The position numbers and the translations under genes were made by a program. Of a stretch of DNA of 64,000 nucleotides, positions 9,916 through 18,762 are shown piece by piece. Under the pieces are notes generated by a model. The model had not been told where the DNA came from. It worked only from the letters and a program-made list of their open reading frames with translations, and ran no database searches. The stretch is from assembly GCA_012517995.1 (NCBI GenBank), contig JAAYTS010000144.1, forward strand, positions 23,879 to 87,878. The letters are read 5' to 3'. How positions within the stretch are numbered: the stretch's first letter is position 1; each line of letters begins with the position of its first letter. This DNA comes from Clostridium sp. Lineage in GTDB: Bacteria > Bacillota > Clostridia > Acetivibrionales > Acetivibrionaceae.

Positions 9916-11583
9916 TTACACTTCCATAATTATAGGAAGAATCATTGGACGCCTTTTTGTTCTTTCATATAGGTAATCCCGTAATGCATCTCTTATAATA
10001 CTCTTTTTTGTTGCCCAATCACTCTTTTTCTTTTCATCACACTTTAGCAATGCCTTTCTGGAAATTTCTCGGATTTCTTCCATAAGGTCCTCCGACTCTC
10101 TCACATAAACAAAACCTCTAGAAATAACATCCGGACCTGCAACCAATTCTCCACTGCCGCTTTCAATTGATATAACAACTACAATCAATCCATCCTGTGA
10201 AAGATGTTTTCTATCACGAAGAACAATATTTCCTACATCCCCTACTCCTAATCCGTCAACTAAAACTCTTCCAGAGGAAACACTTCCATTTAACTTTGCA
10301 ATCTCATCAGTAATTTCTAAAACATTGCCTATATCCATTATAAAGATATTCTCCTTGGGCATGCCTAATTCATGGGCAAGGTTTCCATGTTGTTTGAGAT
10401 GCCTATACTCACCATGTACAGGTACAAAATATTTAGGCTTTATAAGGCTGTGAATAAGTTTCAATTCTTCCTGGCATGCATGTCCAGATACATGTATATC
10501 TGCTAAAGCTTCATATATCACTTTTGCACCTTTTTTAAATAAATCATTTACAACCCTTGAAACAAATTTTTCATTTCCTGGTATTGGAGTTGCTGAAATA
10601 ATAACTTGATCTCCAGCTACAATTTCAACTTTTCTGTGTTCACCTGATGCCATTCTTGACAAAGCTGACATAGGTTCACCTTGACTCCCGGTTGTAATAA
10701 TAACTAATTTTTCTGGAGGATATTTATTAATATTGTCAATATCTATAATTACACCTTCAGGAACATTCATATATCCAAGCTCCATAGCTACATTTACCAC
10801 ATTAACCATACTTCTGCCACAAATAGCCACTTTTCTTTTAAATTTAACAGCAGCATTTATCACTTGCTGCACTCTGTGAACATTAGAAGCAAAGGTAGCA
10901 ACTAATATTCTGCTTTTACTATCCATAAATATTTCATCAAGAGTTTGTCCAACTGTCCGCTCGGACATGGTATACCCTTCTCTTTCCACATTTGTGCTAT
11001 CTGCCATAAGTAATAAGACACCTTTTTTGCCTAACTCTGCTAACCTTGCCAAATCAATTGGTTCTCCCTCTATAGGTGTATAGTCCACTTTAAAATCCCC
11101 AGTATGCACAATAATACCAGCAGGAGTAAATATTGCAAGGGCAACAGAATCTGCAATACTATGACTTGACCGTATAAACTCCACCTTAAAACATCCTAGT
11201 TGAATCACATCTGACTGCTTTACAGTTTTAAGCTTTACAATACCTAAAAGTTCATGTTCTTCAAGTTTTTGTTCAAGCAGACCTAAAGTTAATTTGGTAC
11301 CATATACAGGCACATTTATATCTTTAAGTACATAAGGAAGTGCCCCAATATGGTCCTCGTGACCATGTGTCAAAATAATTCCTTTGATTTTTTCTTTGTT
11401 TTTGTTTAAATAAGTTACATCAGGTATCACCAAATCAATACCTAACATATCATCTTCAGGAAATGCAATTCCACAGTCTACTACAATGATATCTTCCCCA
11501 TATTCAAACACAGTGATGTTTTTTCCGATTTCACCTAAACCGCCAAGGGGAATAATCCTTAGTTTTTTCTTTTTTTTTGCCAC
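9916..11583 (-). CDS. rnj: ribonuclease J
   Basis: KLRIIPLGGLGEIGKNITVFEYG, LTHGHEDHIGALPYVL and KYFVPVHGEYRHLKQHGNLA are RNase J motifs. Confidence 0.95.
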   Translation of the reverse strand: MAKKKKKLRIIPLGGLGEIGKNITVFEYGEDIIVVDCGIAFPEDDMLGIDLVIPDVTYLNKNKEKIKGIILTHGHEDHIGALPYVLKDINVPVYGTKLTLGLLEQKLEEHELLGIVKLKTVKQSDVIQLGCFKVEFIRSSHSIADSVALAIFTPAGIIVHTGDFKVDYTPIEGEPIDLARLAELGKKGVLLLMADSTNVEREGYTMSERTVGQTLDEIFMDSKSRILVATFASNVHRVQQVINAAVKFKRKVAICGRSMVNVVNVAMELGYMNVPEGVIIDIDNINKYPPEKLVIITTGSQGEPMSALSRMASGEHRKVEIVAGDQVIISATPIPGNEKFVSRVVNDLFKKGAKVIYEALADIHVSGHACQEELKLIHSLIKPKYFVPVHGEYRHLKQHGNLAHELGMPKENIFIMDIGNVLEITDEIAKLNGSVSSGRVLVDGLGVGDVGNIVLRDRKHLSQDGLIVVVISIESGSGELVAGPDVISRGFVYVRESEDLMEEIREISRKALLKCDEKKKSDWATKKSIIRDALRDYLYERTKRRPMILPIIMEV

Positions 11584-11796
11584 AACTAAACCTCCATTTA
11601 TTATTATATATATTTAAACGAGACTTTTTAAAAAAGCCCAAAAAAGCCCAGTATATAATTCTCATAAAATAATTAATAACTTTATTATTATAGCATATTT
11701 CTAATAAATATAAACAATAATTTCTGGATTGAGTATATAAATTAAGTGTAATACATGCATTTCCAACATTTCCCCTGGCTTTGAATGAAAATACCA

Positions 11797-11832
11797 TGAA
11801 AAAAAGAGGAAGGCAACTGCCATTCCTCTTTT
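11797..11832 (-). terminator. rho-independent terminator of the GH9 cellulase gene
   Basis: AAAAAGAGGAAGGCAACTGCCATTCCTCTTTTTT: GC-bearing stem with T tracts both sides. Confidence 0.7.
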
Positions 11833-11846
11833 TTACTTTATGGATA

Positions 11847-14414
11847 TTATTTTATAAATTCAATTTCTAATATGTGTCTTGACAATAGTGAGTAGTCTAA
11901 ACTGTTAATTCTTCCATCTTTATTTATGTCTGCAGCATTCTTATCTGCTTCTACACCGTCCATTTCAAGTATAAGTCTTGACATTAATGTTGCATCTAGT
12001 GAGTTAATAATTCCATCACCGTTAAGGTCTCCTAAATTGCTATCACCTATTGGTGGTGTTCCTTCTTCAGCAATTTCTGTTAAGTAACCAGTTACCCAAG
12101 CTAATGGAGCATTCCAGTTAATTGTAACTTCGTTTGTTGACCATGATTCAATATTGTCTAAGAAGCACTTTTGTGGTGGGAATCCACCTGGCTTCCAACC
12201 CATACCTTTAACCCATGGGTCTTGTAATCCAGAGTTAGGTCCACCTGACAACCATCCTGGAGGTGCCTTTGGAAAACTTGGATCTAGCTGGTATGCAAAC
12301 CATCTGTGGTGAGGATTTGTTAGTGGCATAGATCCATAACCTGAAACATAACACTGATTATTTGGGTTACGTCCCATGATATAGTCCATAGCTGTTGTTA
12401 ATGCGTTAAAATATTTAGCATTATTAGATATATCATATGCATATGCAAATACTATACACTGATTTATAACAAATGAGTTTGAACCCCATGGATAACCAAC
12501 TAAGCTTGGGTCATCAAAGAATACAGGTCTTTGCTCAATAGTGATTCCATATCCTTGCTTTTGTTGGATATCAATCCATGCATCTGCTGCTTTTTTAATA
12601 TTGCTTTCTAAAGTACTTGCTTCACTTGATGACAACTTATCTTTATTAAGAAGAAGTGATATTGTTCCTAGTCCTTGTGTGTTACCCCAGTCAAAAGCAC
12701 CTATAAAACCATGTTTTGCTTCTCCGCCTGTCAGTTCGCTAGGCATTTCTAAGAAATGCTTTGATTTCTTAATATAGTCATAGTATGTTGATTTACCAGT
12801 AGTTATATATAATTCTGCTGCTGCCCAGTAGAATTCGTCTTCTACATAGTCATCACCATAAGGTCCTCCACCCATAGTTGCTGTGAATGGAGCATAAATT
12901 GAAGGGTTAGCAAGTGCAGCTTCCCATGCTACTTCTGCAGCACTTATAAGTTCATTTGCAAATGAAGAATCTATATCTTTAAATAGACGTGATCCCATTG
13001 CAGCAGCTGCAGCCATATTAAGTGTTGCTGCTGTTGTTGGTGGCTTTAATACACGTTCTCTCTCAGCATCATCAGCAGGTGCTAATCCTAGAGCCGTCCA
13101 ACGGTCATCATGAACTTTGTGGTGAACCATACCTGCTCTTTTGTAGTTAGAAGGAACTTGCATTTTAAGCATAAACTCTAACTCTGGACGTACTTCGTCA
13201 AGTATATCAGGTATTCTATTTCCGCTTTCAGGGATGTTCATTGTGTTATCCCCATAGTATTTATCAGCTGTACCAGCTGCTAGTGCACGCTCATATTGGT
13301 TCATAAGCGTCCATGCAGCTATACCACCATTAACAACGTATCTACCATAGTCACCAGCATCATACCATCCACCAGTAACATCAAGTGAATGAGTTCCACC
13401 ATATGTATCTCTTGACTCTGCAAATTCAACACATTTAGCAACGTCTCTAGTGTGTCCTGCAGCACGTGCAAAACTTGGATCATGTGAATAAGCTGCTTCT
13501 ATTGGCTGTGCAGATCTATTATAGTAGAAGTACTTTAATGCATCATACATAAGATCGCTGTAAATATCATTTCCTATTTTAAATTCATAGCTGCTTTCTC
13601 CACCAGCTTCTATATAGTAGGTTCCCTCTTGTGTAAAGTCTGAAAAATCAATTAACTGAACAGTATCTCCAGAATCTTTGTCTAAACCAAATGACTTGGT
13701 GCTTCCACTTTTAACTGTTCTTCCGCTGCTATCCTTTAATTCCCAAGTACTTGCAGAACCTATTAAAGTAGCTACTTTTTGGGAGTTTGGATAGTAACCA
13801 ACCTGGTTTACACGGATTTCTTTTCTAGGTGTTGGTGTTGGTTGTGGTGTTGGTTTAAAACCTTTACCTTGTAAGGTTACCTTGCTAAATTTTATAACTG
13901 TACCTGCTTTAACAGTAGCTTTGTCATACTGTGTACCTTCACCGTCACCAAGGTGGAAAGCCCACTCTGCTATAGGGTTATTAGTATTACCTGTAAACTC
14001 TCCTTCATGAGTATACCACTGATTTGCCTGTAATTCATGTGATTGCCACTGATTATTCCAATACTCAGCATAATCTCCATCCATTTCACCTATTTTGGAG
14101 TAAATTTTACAGCTTTTACTTGCCTGCACTGTAAAAGACACTCTGTACTGCATTCCTGATTCAATAGGAATTTGTCTGTGTCTAAATTGAATGCCCCATT
14201 GTGCCTCTCCAGGATCAATTACTTCAATTACATACTCGTTGTTAGCAATTTCAAACTCTGCCTTTGCCGGATAGTCCTCAACAACGTGCCAAGGAAGTCC
14301 TACGCCTCCCTCAAAGTTTGTGTTGGTAACAATGTCTGTCCATGCAAAAGAAACTACTTGAGTAGCTAACAATGCAAAAATAAGGACAGTTACCAATGTT
14401 AATTTTTTTAACAT
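11847..14414 (-). CDS. secreted cellulosomal cellulase: signal peptide, CBM4-like, Ig-like (CelD_N), GH9 catalytic domain, dockerin type I
   Basis: Signal peptide MLKKLTLVTVLIFALLATQVVSFA; PTPQPTPTP linker; Ig-like EIRVNQVGYYPNSQKVATL; GH9 motifs DVTGGWYDAGDYGRYVVNGG and MDYIMGRNPNNQCYVSGYG; duplicated dockerin LGDLNGDGIINSLDATLMSRLIL / ADINKDGRINSLDYSLLSRHIL. Confidence 0.95.
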   Translation of the reverse strand: MLKKLTLVTVLIFALLATQVVSFAWTDIVTNTNFEGGVGLPWHVVEDYPAKAEFEIANNEYVIEVIDPGEAQWGIQFRHRQIPIESGMQYRVSFTVQASKSCKIYSKIGEMDGDYAEYWNNQWQSHELQANQWYTHEGEFTGNTNNPIAEWAFHLGDGEGTQYDKATVKAGTVIKFSKVTLQGKGFKPTPQPTPTPRKEIRVNQVGYYPNSQKVATLIGSASTWELKDSSGRTVKSGSTKSFGLDKDSGDTVQLIDFSDFTQEGTYYIEAGGESSYEFKIGNDIYSDLMYDALKYFYYNRSAQPIEAAYSHDPSFARAAGHTRDVAKCVEFAESRDTYGGTHSLDVTGGWYDAGDYGRYVVNGGIAAWTLMNQYERALAAGTADKYYGDNTMNIPESGNRIPDILDEVRPELEFMLKMQVPSNYKRAGMVHHKVHDDRWTALGLAPADDAERERVLKPPTTAATLNMAAAAAMGSRLFKDIDSSFANELISAAEVAWEAALANPSIYAPFTATMGGGPYGDDYVEDEFYWAAAELYITTGKSTYYDYIKKSKHFLEMPSELTGGEAKHGFIGAFDWGNTQGLGTISLLLNKDKLSSSEASTLESNIKKAADAWIDIQQKQGYGITIEQRPVFFDDPSLVGYPWGSNSFVINQCIVFAYAYDISNNAKYFNALTTAMDYIMGRNPNNQCYVSGYGSMPLTNPHHRWFAYQLDPSFPKAPPGWLSGGPNSGLQDPWVKGMGWKPGGFPPQKCFLDNIESWSTNEVTINWNAPLAWVTGYLTEIAEEGTPPIGDSNLGDLNGDGIINSLDATLMSRLILEMDGVEADKNAADINKDGRINSLDYSLLSRHILEIEFIK

Positions 14415-15031
14415 TCCTTTTTCCTCCTTTATAGAAATGAATTAATATATAAATTTACACAAATACACAAAACCTAAAAAGAAATATATCTTTCTCCTAT
14501 AATATATAAGGTTGAATTTTAGGCACTACAAAAAAGTAGTATTTTATGTTCAATACTTATGTTTTCTAAAAAGACATTTTATATAGATACTATATAATTA
14601 TTTACAAATACAACAATAATGATTTTGGAAGACAAGATCTGATTTTAAAAATACAAAAAGGGCTAGATTTAAATTACTAGATTTTTTATTAAAGAAATAG
14701 CAAGGAAATTGTATTGGAGTACAAAAACATAAAGTGCTACGCATAATCTAAAACAACCACAACTAATAGGAACTTGATATATTTACTTTTCAAGGTTCTT
14801 TTATATTTGGTAAATTTAACTCAAGTATTAATTTAAAAATAATAATTTCAATGCAGGAAAAAGAAATATCTTCCCGACAAACATATACCCCAATATTTTA
14901 ATTAGAATCTTATATATTTGAAATCTTTATATATCAATATAATAAATAATTTTTAATTTTATCAACTTCATTTAATTTAATTTTACCTAATATAATTAAA
15001 AAGGTCAACATTATATATAAAAAAACTATAA

Positions 15032-16249
15032 TTAATCTAAGTTATTTTTCATGATAGGTACACTCCAATTGGATTTTTCACTTTCATTTATAATACCTTT
15101 ATATACCTCAATTGTTTTGTCTGTGATAACCTTCCAGTTGTAAATACTGTGAACTTTTTTTAATGCATTTTCCTTCATTTTTTCCGCCTTTTCAGGATTG
15201 TGAAGTATCTCCAGTATACTGTCTGCAAGGGAATTTGCATTGCCTGTATATGATTTCATTCCATCCACTCCATGTTCCACTATGCCGCTTAAGCCCCCTG
15301 TATCTGAAACAACAACTGGTACATTTGCAACCATCCCCTCTAATGCCACTATCCCAAAAGGCTCATAAAGACTTGGAAAAACTGCAACATCGGCACATTT
15401 GTATATTTTTAAAAGCTCTTCGTCTTTTATATAGCCTGTAAAATATACTTTATGGGATACTCCCATATAATTTGCTTTAGCTTTTAAATGTTCAAGCTGG
15501 GGACCTTTACCAGCAATAATAAATTTAGCACCATTATAGTATTGTAAAACTTTAGGTACAGAATCTATTAAAACATGAACTCCTTTTTCATTAACAAGTC
15601 TTCCTACAAAAAATATAATTTTTTCATTGTCCTCAGCATATTTTCTTCGAAAATTCATATCTTTTTCATATCCATCAAATTTATTCAAATCAACCCCATT
15701 GGGAATTATGTCTATTTTATCTTCAGGCACTCTAAATACATGTTTTACTTCCCCCTTCATATATTCACTGTTTACAATAATTCTCCATGATTCATAAGCC
15801 ATCCACCATTCAATATTATTTATATATCTTTGGGTATCATCATGTATCCCACAATTTCTACCATACTCAGTTGCATGAATGGTGGAAATAAGGGGCGTAA
15901 AATAAGAATGTTTTAAAACTCTTGCTGCAAATGCAACTATCCAGTCATGAGCATGAATAATATCAAATTTTCCCGTTTCATTTATAAGCTTTATACTATG
16001 CTCTATTAAAGAAAAATTTAATTGCAGTACCCAATCAACAAAATTATTTGGTGTAACATCATAAGAATGTATTCTATGAATATATACCTCTTTGTCTTTT
16101 TCAAATTCTTTTGTTCCCATTTCCCAACAAGTTATAACATGAACTTCATTTCCTCTCTCACCTAGTTTTTGAGCTAAGCCATGTACAACCCTTGATATAC
16201 CTCCCACAATCCTGGGTGGATATTCCCATGATAGCATTAAAATCCTCAT
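15032..16249 (-). CDS. glycosyltransferase family 4 / glycogen-synthase-like
   Basis: MRILMLSWEYPPRIVGGISRVVHGLAQKLGERGNEVHVIT ... FFVGRLVNEKGVHVLID ... FPSLYEPFGIVALEGM. ATG at 16249 is preceded by GGAGGAG; the ORF-track start at 16264 is a TTG. Confidence 0.92.
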   Translation of the reverse strand: MRILMLSWEYPPRIVGGISRVVHGLAQKLGERGNEVHVITCWEMGTKEFEKDKEVYIHRIHSYDVTPNNFVDWVLQLNFSLIEHSIKLINETGKFDIIHAHDWIVAFAARVLKHSYFTPLISTIHATEYGRNCGIHDDTQRYINNIEWWMAYESWRIIVNSEYMKGEVKHVFRVPEDKIDIIPNGVDLNKFDGYEKDMNFRRKYAEDNEKIIFFVGRLVNEKGVHVLIDSVPKVLQYYNGAKFIIAGKGPQLEHLKAKANYMGVSHKVYFTGYIKDEELLKIYKCADVAVFPSLYEPFGIVALEGMVANVPVVVSDTGGLSGIVEHGVDGMKSYTGNANSLADSILEILHNPEKAEKMKENALKKVHSIYNWKVITDKTIEVYKGIINESEKSNWSVPIMKNNLD

Positions 16250-16491
16250 AATATTCTCCTCCAAACCCTGCCAAACTTGCCCTGTTTATTATATAAATGT
16301 TTTACAAAATCAATTATTTTAATGATATCTAATTCATATTATACTCAATATTTGTTTATATTATTGAGAAACAGTAAAACAAAAAGTAAAAATTTTTACC
16401 AAGAGATTATCCATAAGTTTATTATAATTCTTCAAAACCTGAAAAAATCCTTCTTATATATATTATTTATGTAATAGTTTTTAAAAAAATA

Positions 16492-17880
16492 TTACAACAT
16501 TCTCCTTGCACTTTCATATGCCAGCTCTGAACGTTCACATTCTTCATCAAAAAGCGTTAGCTGATAACACAAATGACTTCCTTTCATTCTCTCAGAAGCA
16601 TAACATAAACCATTTGTTCGTATATCTAAAAAAGGCTGGTCAATTTGCTCTGGATCGCCTATGAGTATTATTTTTGTACCAGCCCCTGCTCTTGTTATAA
16701 TTCCTTTAACCTGTTTTGGCGTTAAGTTTTGCGCCTCATCTATTATAACCCATTGTTTTACTATAGATCTTCCTCTTATAAATGCAATTGCTTCTGTATT
16801 AATTATTTTTCTATCAAACAGTTCATCAATTTTATCTTTTAATTCCTTTTCGCTGGAATATCTTTCATTTTCATCATTGTCAATAAGCACTTCTAAATTA
16901 TCAATAATAGGTCTTAAATATGGAGCTATTTTCTCCTGTTCTGTTCCAGGTAAAAATCCAATATCTTCATCTAACTTTACATTAGGCCTGCATACCAAAA
17001 TTTTCCTATACATTTTATTTTGCTCAACCATAATTTTGTGCAAACCCACAGCCAGGGAATAAAATGTCTTGGCTGTCCCGGCAGGTCCTTTAATAATAAC
17101 AAGAGGCGCCTTATCAGCATCTGTCATAAGTGCTTCTTGCATAAATTTTTGTCCCGCATTCCTTGGACAAACTCCAAAGGGTCTTTCCTTTAAAAAAGCC
17201 AGTGGAACTATATTTTTGCCATCATAACGTCCTAATGCAGTTTGTTTTTTATTTGTTTCTGAATGTATTATCAAAAATTCATTTATAGTTAATGTTGGGT
17301 TTACTCTCTCTGTATATCCGGAACTATAGATATAAACATCATTTACACTCATATAGCCTTTTGAATAAAAATCATCAAGTTTCTCTTTGGCTGTATATAC
17401 TTCCTTTCTTCCCCTATACTGCTTGTCATACTCTGGTACTTGCTCTGCAAAAAAATCTTGTGCAGTTATACCTAATATATCTGCTTTTATTCTTACAAAT
17501 ATATCTTTGGTCACTAAAAAAACATTTTCCTTATCCTCCTGCAGTCCCTTACAAAGCTTTAATATTCTATTATCATTATTTGAATCATCCCAGCTTTCTG
17601 GTATTTGTACATTGCTGTAATTAAGCTCAACTCTTAAAGTACCGCCATTTTCTAATTTTACACCTTTATTAAGGCTCCCTTTTTCTCTTAAATCATCTAA
17701 AATTCTTGCAGCATGACGAGCATTTGCTCCTAGTTCTGTATTTTCCTTTTTAAATTTGTCCAATTCTTCTAATACAACTTCAGGTATCACTATTGTATTG
17801 TCTCCAAAAGAATAAAGTGCATAAGGTGTTTGTAAAAGTACATTGGTATCAAGAACAAAGGTTTTTTTCAACTGCAACAT
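16492..17880 (-). CDS. PIN-PhoH family ATPase (YlaK-like)
   Basis: N-terminal PIN KTFVLDTNVLLQTPYALYSF; PhoH motifs IIKGPAGTAKTFYSLAVGL and WVIIDEAQNLTPKQVKGIITRAG. Confidence 0.93.
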   Translation of the reverse strand: MLQLKKTFVLDTNVLLQTPYALYSFGDNTIVIPEVVLEELDKFKKENTELGANARHAARILDDLREKGSLNKGVKLENGGTLRVELNYSNVQIPESWDDSNNDNRILKLCKGLQEDKENVFLVTKDIFVRIKADILGITAQDFFAEQVPEYDKQYRGRKEVYTAKEKLDDFYSKGYMSVNDVYIYSSGYTERVNPTLTINEFLIIHSETNKKQTALGRYDGKNIVPLAFLKERPFGVCPRNAGQKFMQEALMTDADKAPLVIIKGPAGTAKTFYSLAVGLHKIMVEQNKMYRKILVCRPNVKLDEDIGFLPGTEQEKIAPYLRPIIDNLEVLIDNDENERYSSEKELKDKIDELFDRKIINTEAIAFIRGRSIVKQWVIIDEAQNLTPKQVKGIITRAGAGTKIILIGDPEQIDQPFLDIRTNGLCYASERMKGSHLCYQLTLFDEECERSELAYESARRML

Positions 17881-17977
17881 CTCCTATCTTAATGATTTTT
17901 ATAAAGCAATTTTCTAGTATAATAGGAATTGCAAACAATTTTTTTAGCTGAAATAATATTATTATATCATAATATGT

Positions 17978-18005
17978 ATATCGGTAGAACAATTCTATTC
18001 TTTTA
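17978..18005 (-). promoter_or_regulatory. candidate sigma-28/SigD-type promoter upstream of phoH
   Basis: Minus strand reads TAAA-N16-(A)CCGATAT, close to the sigma-D consensus TAAA-N15-GCCGATAT, about 100 nt upstream of the phoH start. Confidence 0.3.
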
Positions 18006-18106
18006 AAAAATATATACCTTTATATTCATAGAAATCATTAATTTTACCCCATCTCTTGAATAATTACAATACATAAAGTAAAATAGTTATATTAATTCAT
18101 ATAAAG

Positions 18107-18514
18107 GTGGCGATTAACATTTATATTTCACCAGCAATTGTAAATATCATTATATTTAGCGAAATAACTAGACTTCAGGGAAGGAGTCTGCTTTTTAATC
18201 CATTTTTAAAAGCACCTCCTGCACCTTTAACATTTGTTACATATACTACAGTGGCAAATATTCCAAATGGTATAAATAATTTTAAATACAGACTTACCAA
18301 TCCAAATAACGAAAAAATACACGAGACTGGTTTGAGTGCCGTTGAAGTGAAACAGAATTGTTTTTCAAATGTGCTTATTTGGAAAAACGTTCATTTTAAA
18401 ACAAAGGGAGAACATACTATAACATTATACCTTTCTACTAAATCAGGTTTTGAGCCTGCTGGAAGTGCTGTGTTATTTATTGATGACATTAATTTAAAAG
18501 CCCATGATGTCTAA
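18107..18514 (+). CDS. hypothetical protein (beta-rich; possible phage/DUF6941-like fold)
   Basis: 135-aa ORF with GTG start at 18107 and no clear standard RBS; weak pattern similarity only (IIFSEITRLQGRSLLFNPF ... FKYRLTNPNNEKI ... GEHTITLYL). Confidence 0.45.
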   Translation: MAINIYISPAIVNIIIFSEITRLQGRSLLFNPFLKAPPAPLTFVTYTTVANIPNGINNFKYRLTNPNNEKIHETGLSAVEVKQNCFSNVLIWKNVHFKTKGEHTITLYLSTKSGFEPAGSAVLFIDDINLKAHDV

Positions 18515-18568
18515 CTTTCTTATTTAGGCCATTCTTTTCATTATTAATTTTTATAACATAATGAACTT

Positions 18569-18618
18569 CAAATAAAAAGCTTTAAAATCCTTTAAAGGAT
18601 TTTAAAGCTTTTTATTTG
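18569..18618. terminator. 50-bp perfect palindrome, probable bidirectional terminator
   Basis: CAAATAAAAAGCTTTAAAATCCTTT|AAAGGATTTTAAAGCTTTTTATTTG; the two 25-nt halves are exact reverse complements. Confidence 0.8.
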
Positions 18619-18690
18619 GCTGCGGGAGAAGGATTCGAACCCTCACAGAATGATCCAGAGTCATTTGTGCTACCCTTACACAATCCCGCA
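18617..18690 (-). tRNA. tRNA-Gln (anticodon CTG)
   Basis: Minus strand TGCGGGATTGTGTAAGGGTAGCACAAATGACTCTGGATCATTCTGTGAGGGTTCGAATCCTTCTCCCGCAGCCA: 7-bp acceptor with T1-A72, anticodon loop CTCTGGA, T-arm GGGTTCGAATCC, encoded CCA. Confidence 0.92.
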
Positions 18691-18762
18691 ATCTCTTTAA
18701 CAAAAGGATTATAGCACAATTTTTTTATTAATGCAAGGGCATTTTTAAATTCTTATTAGAAT

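Noticed and set aside
14768-14805. Hairpin AGGAACTTGA...TCAAGGTTCT between the cellulase and glycosyltransferase genes
   Set aside because: Contains a mismatch, is oriented for a plus-strand transcript with no gene, and has no clear U tract for the minus-strand gene.
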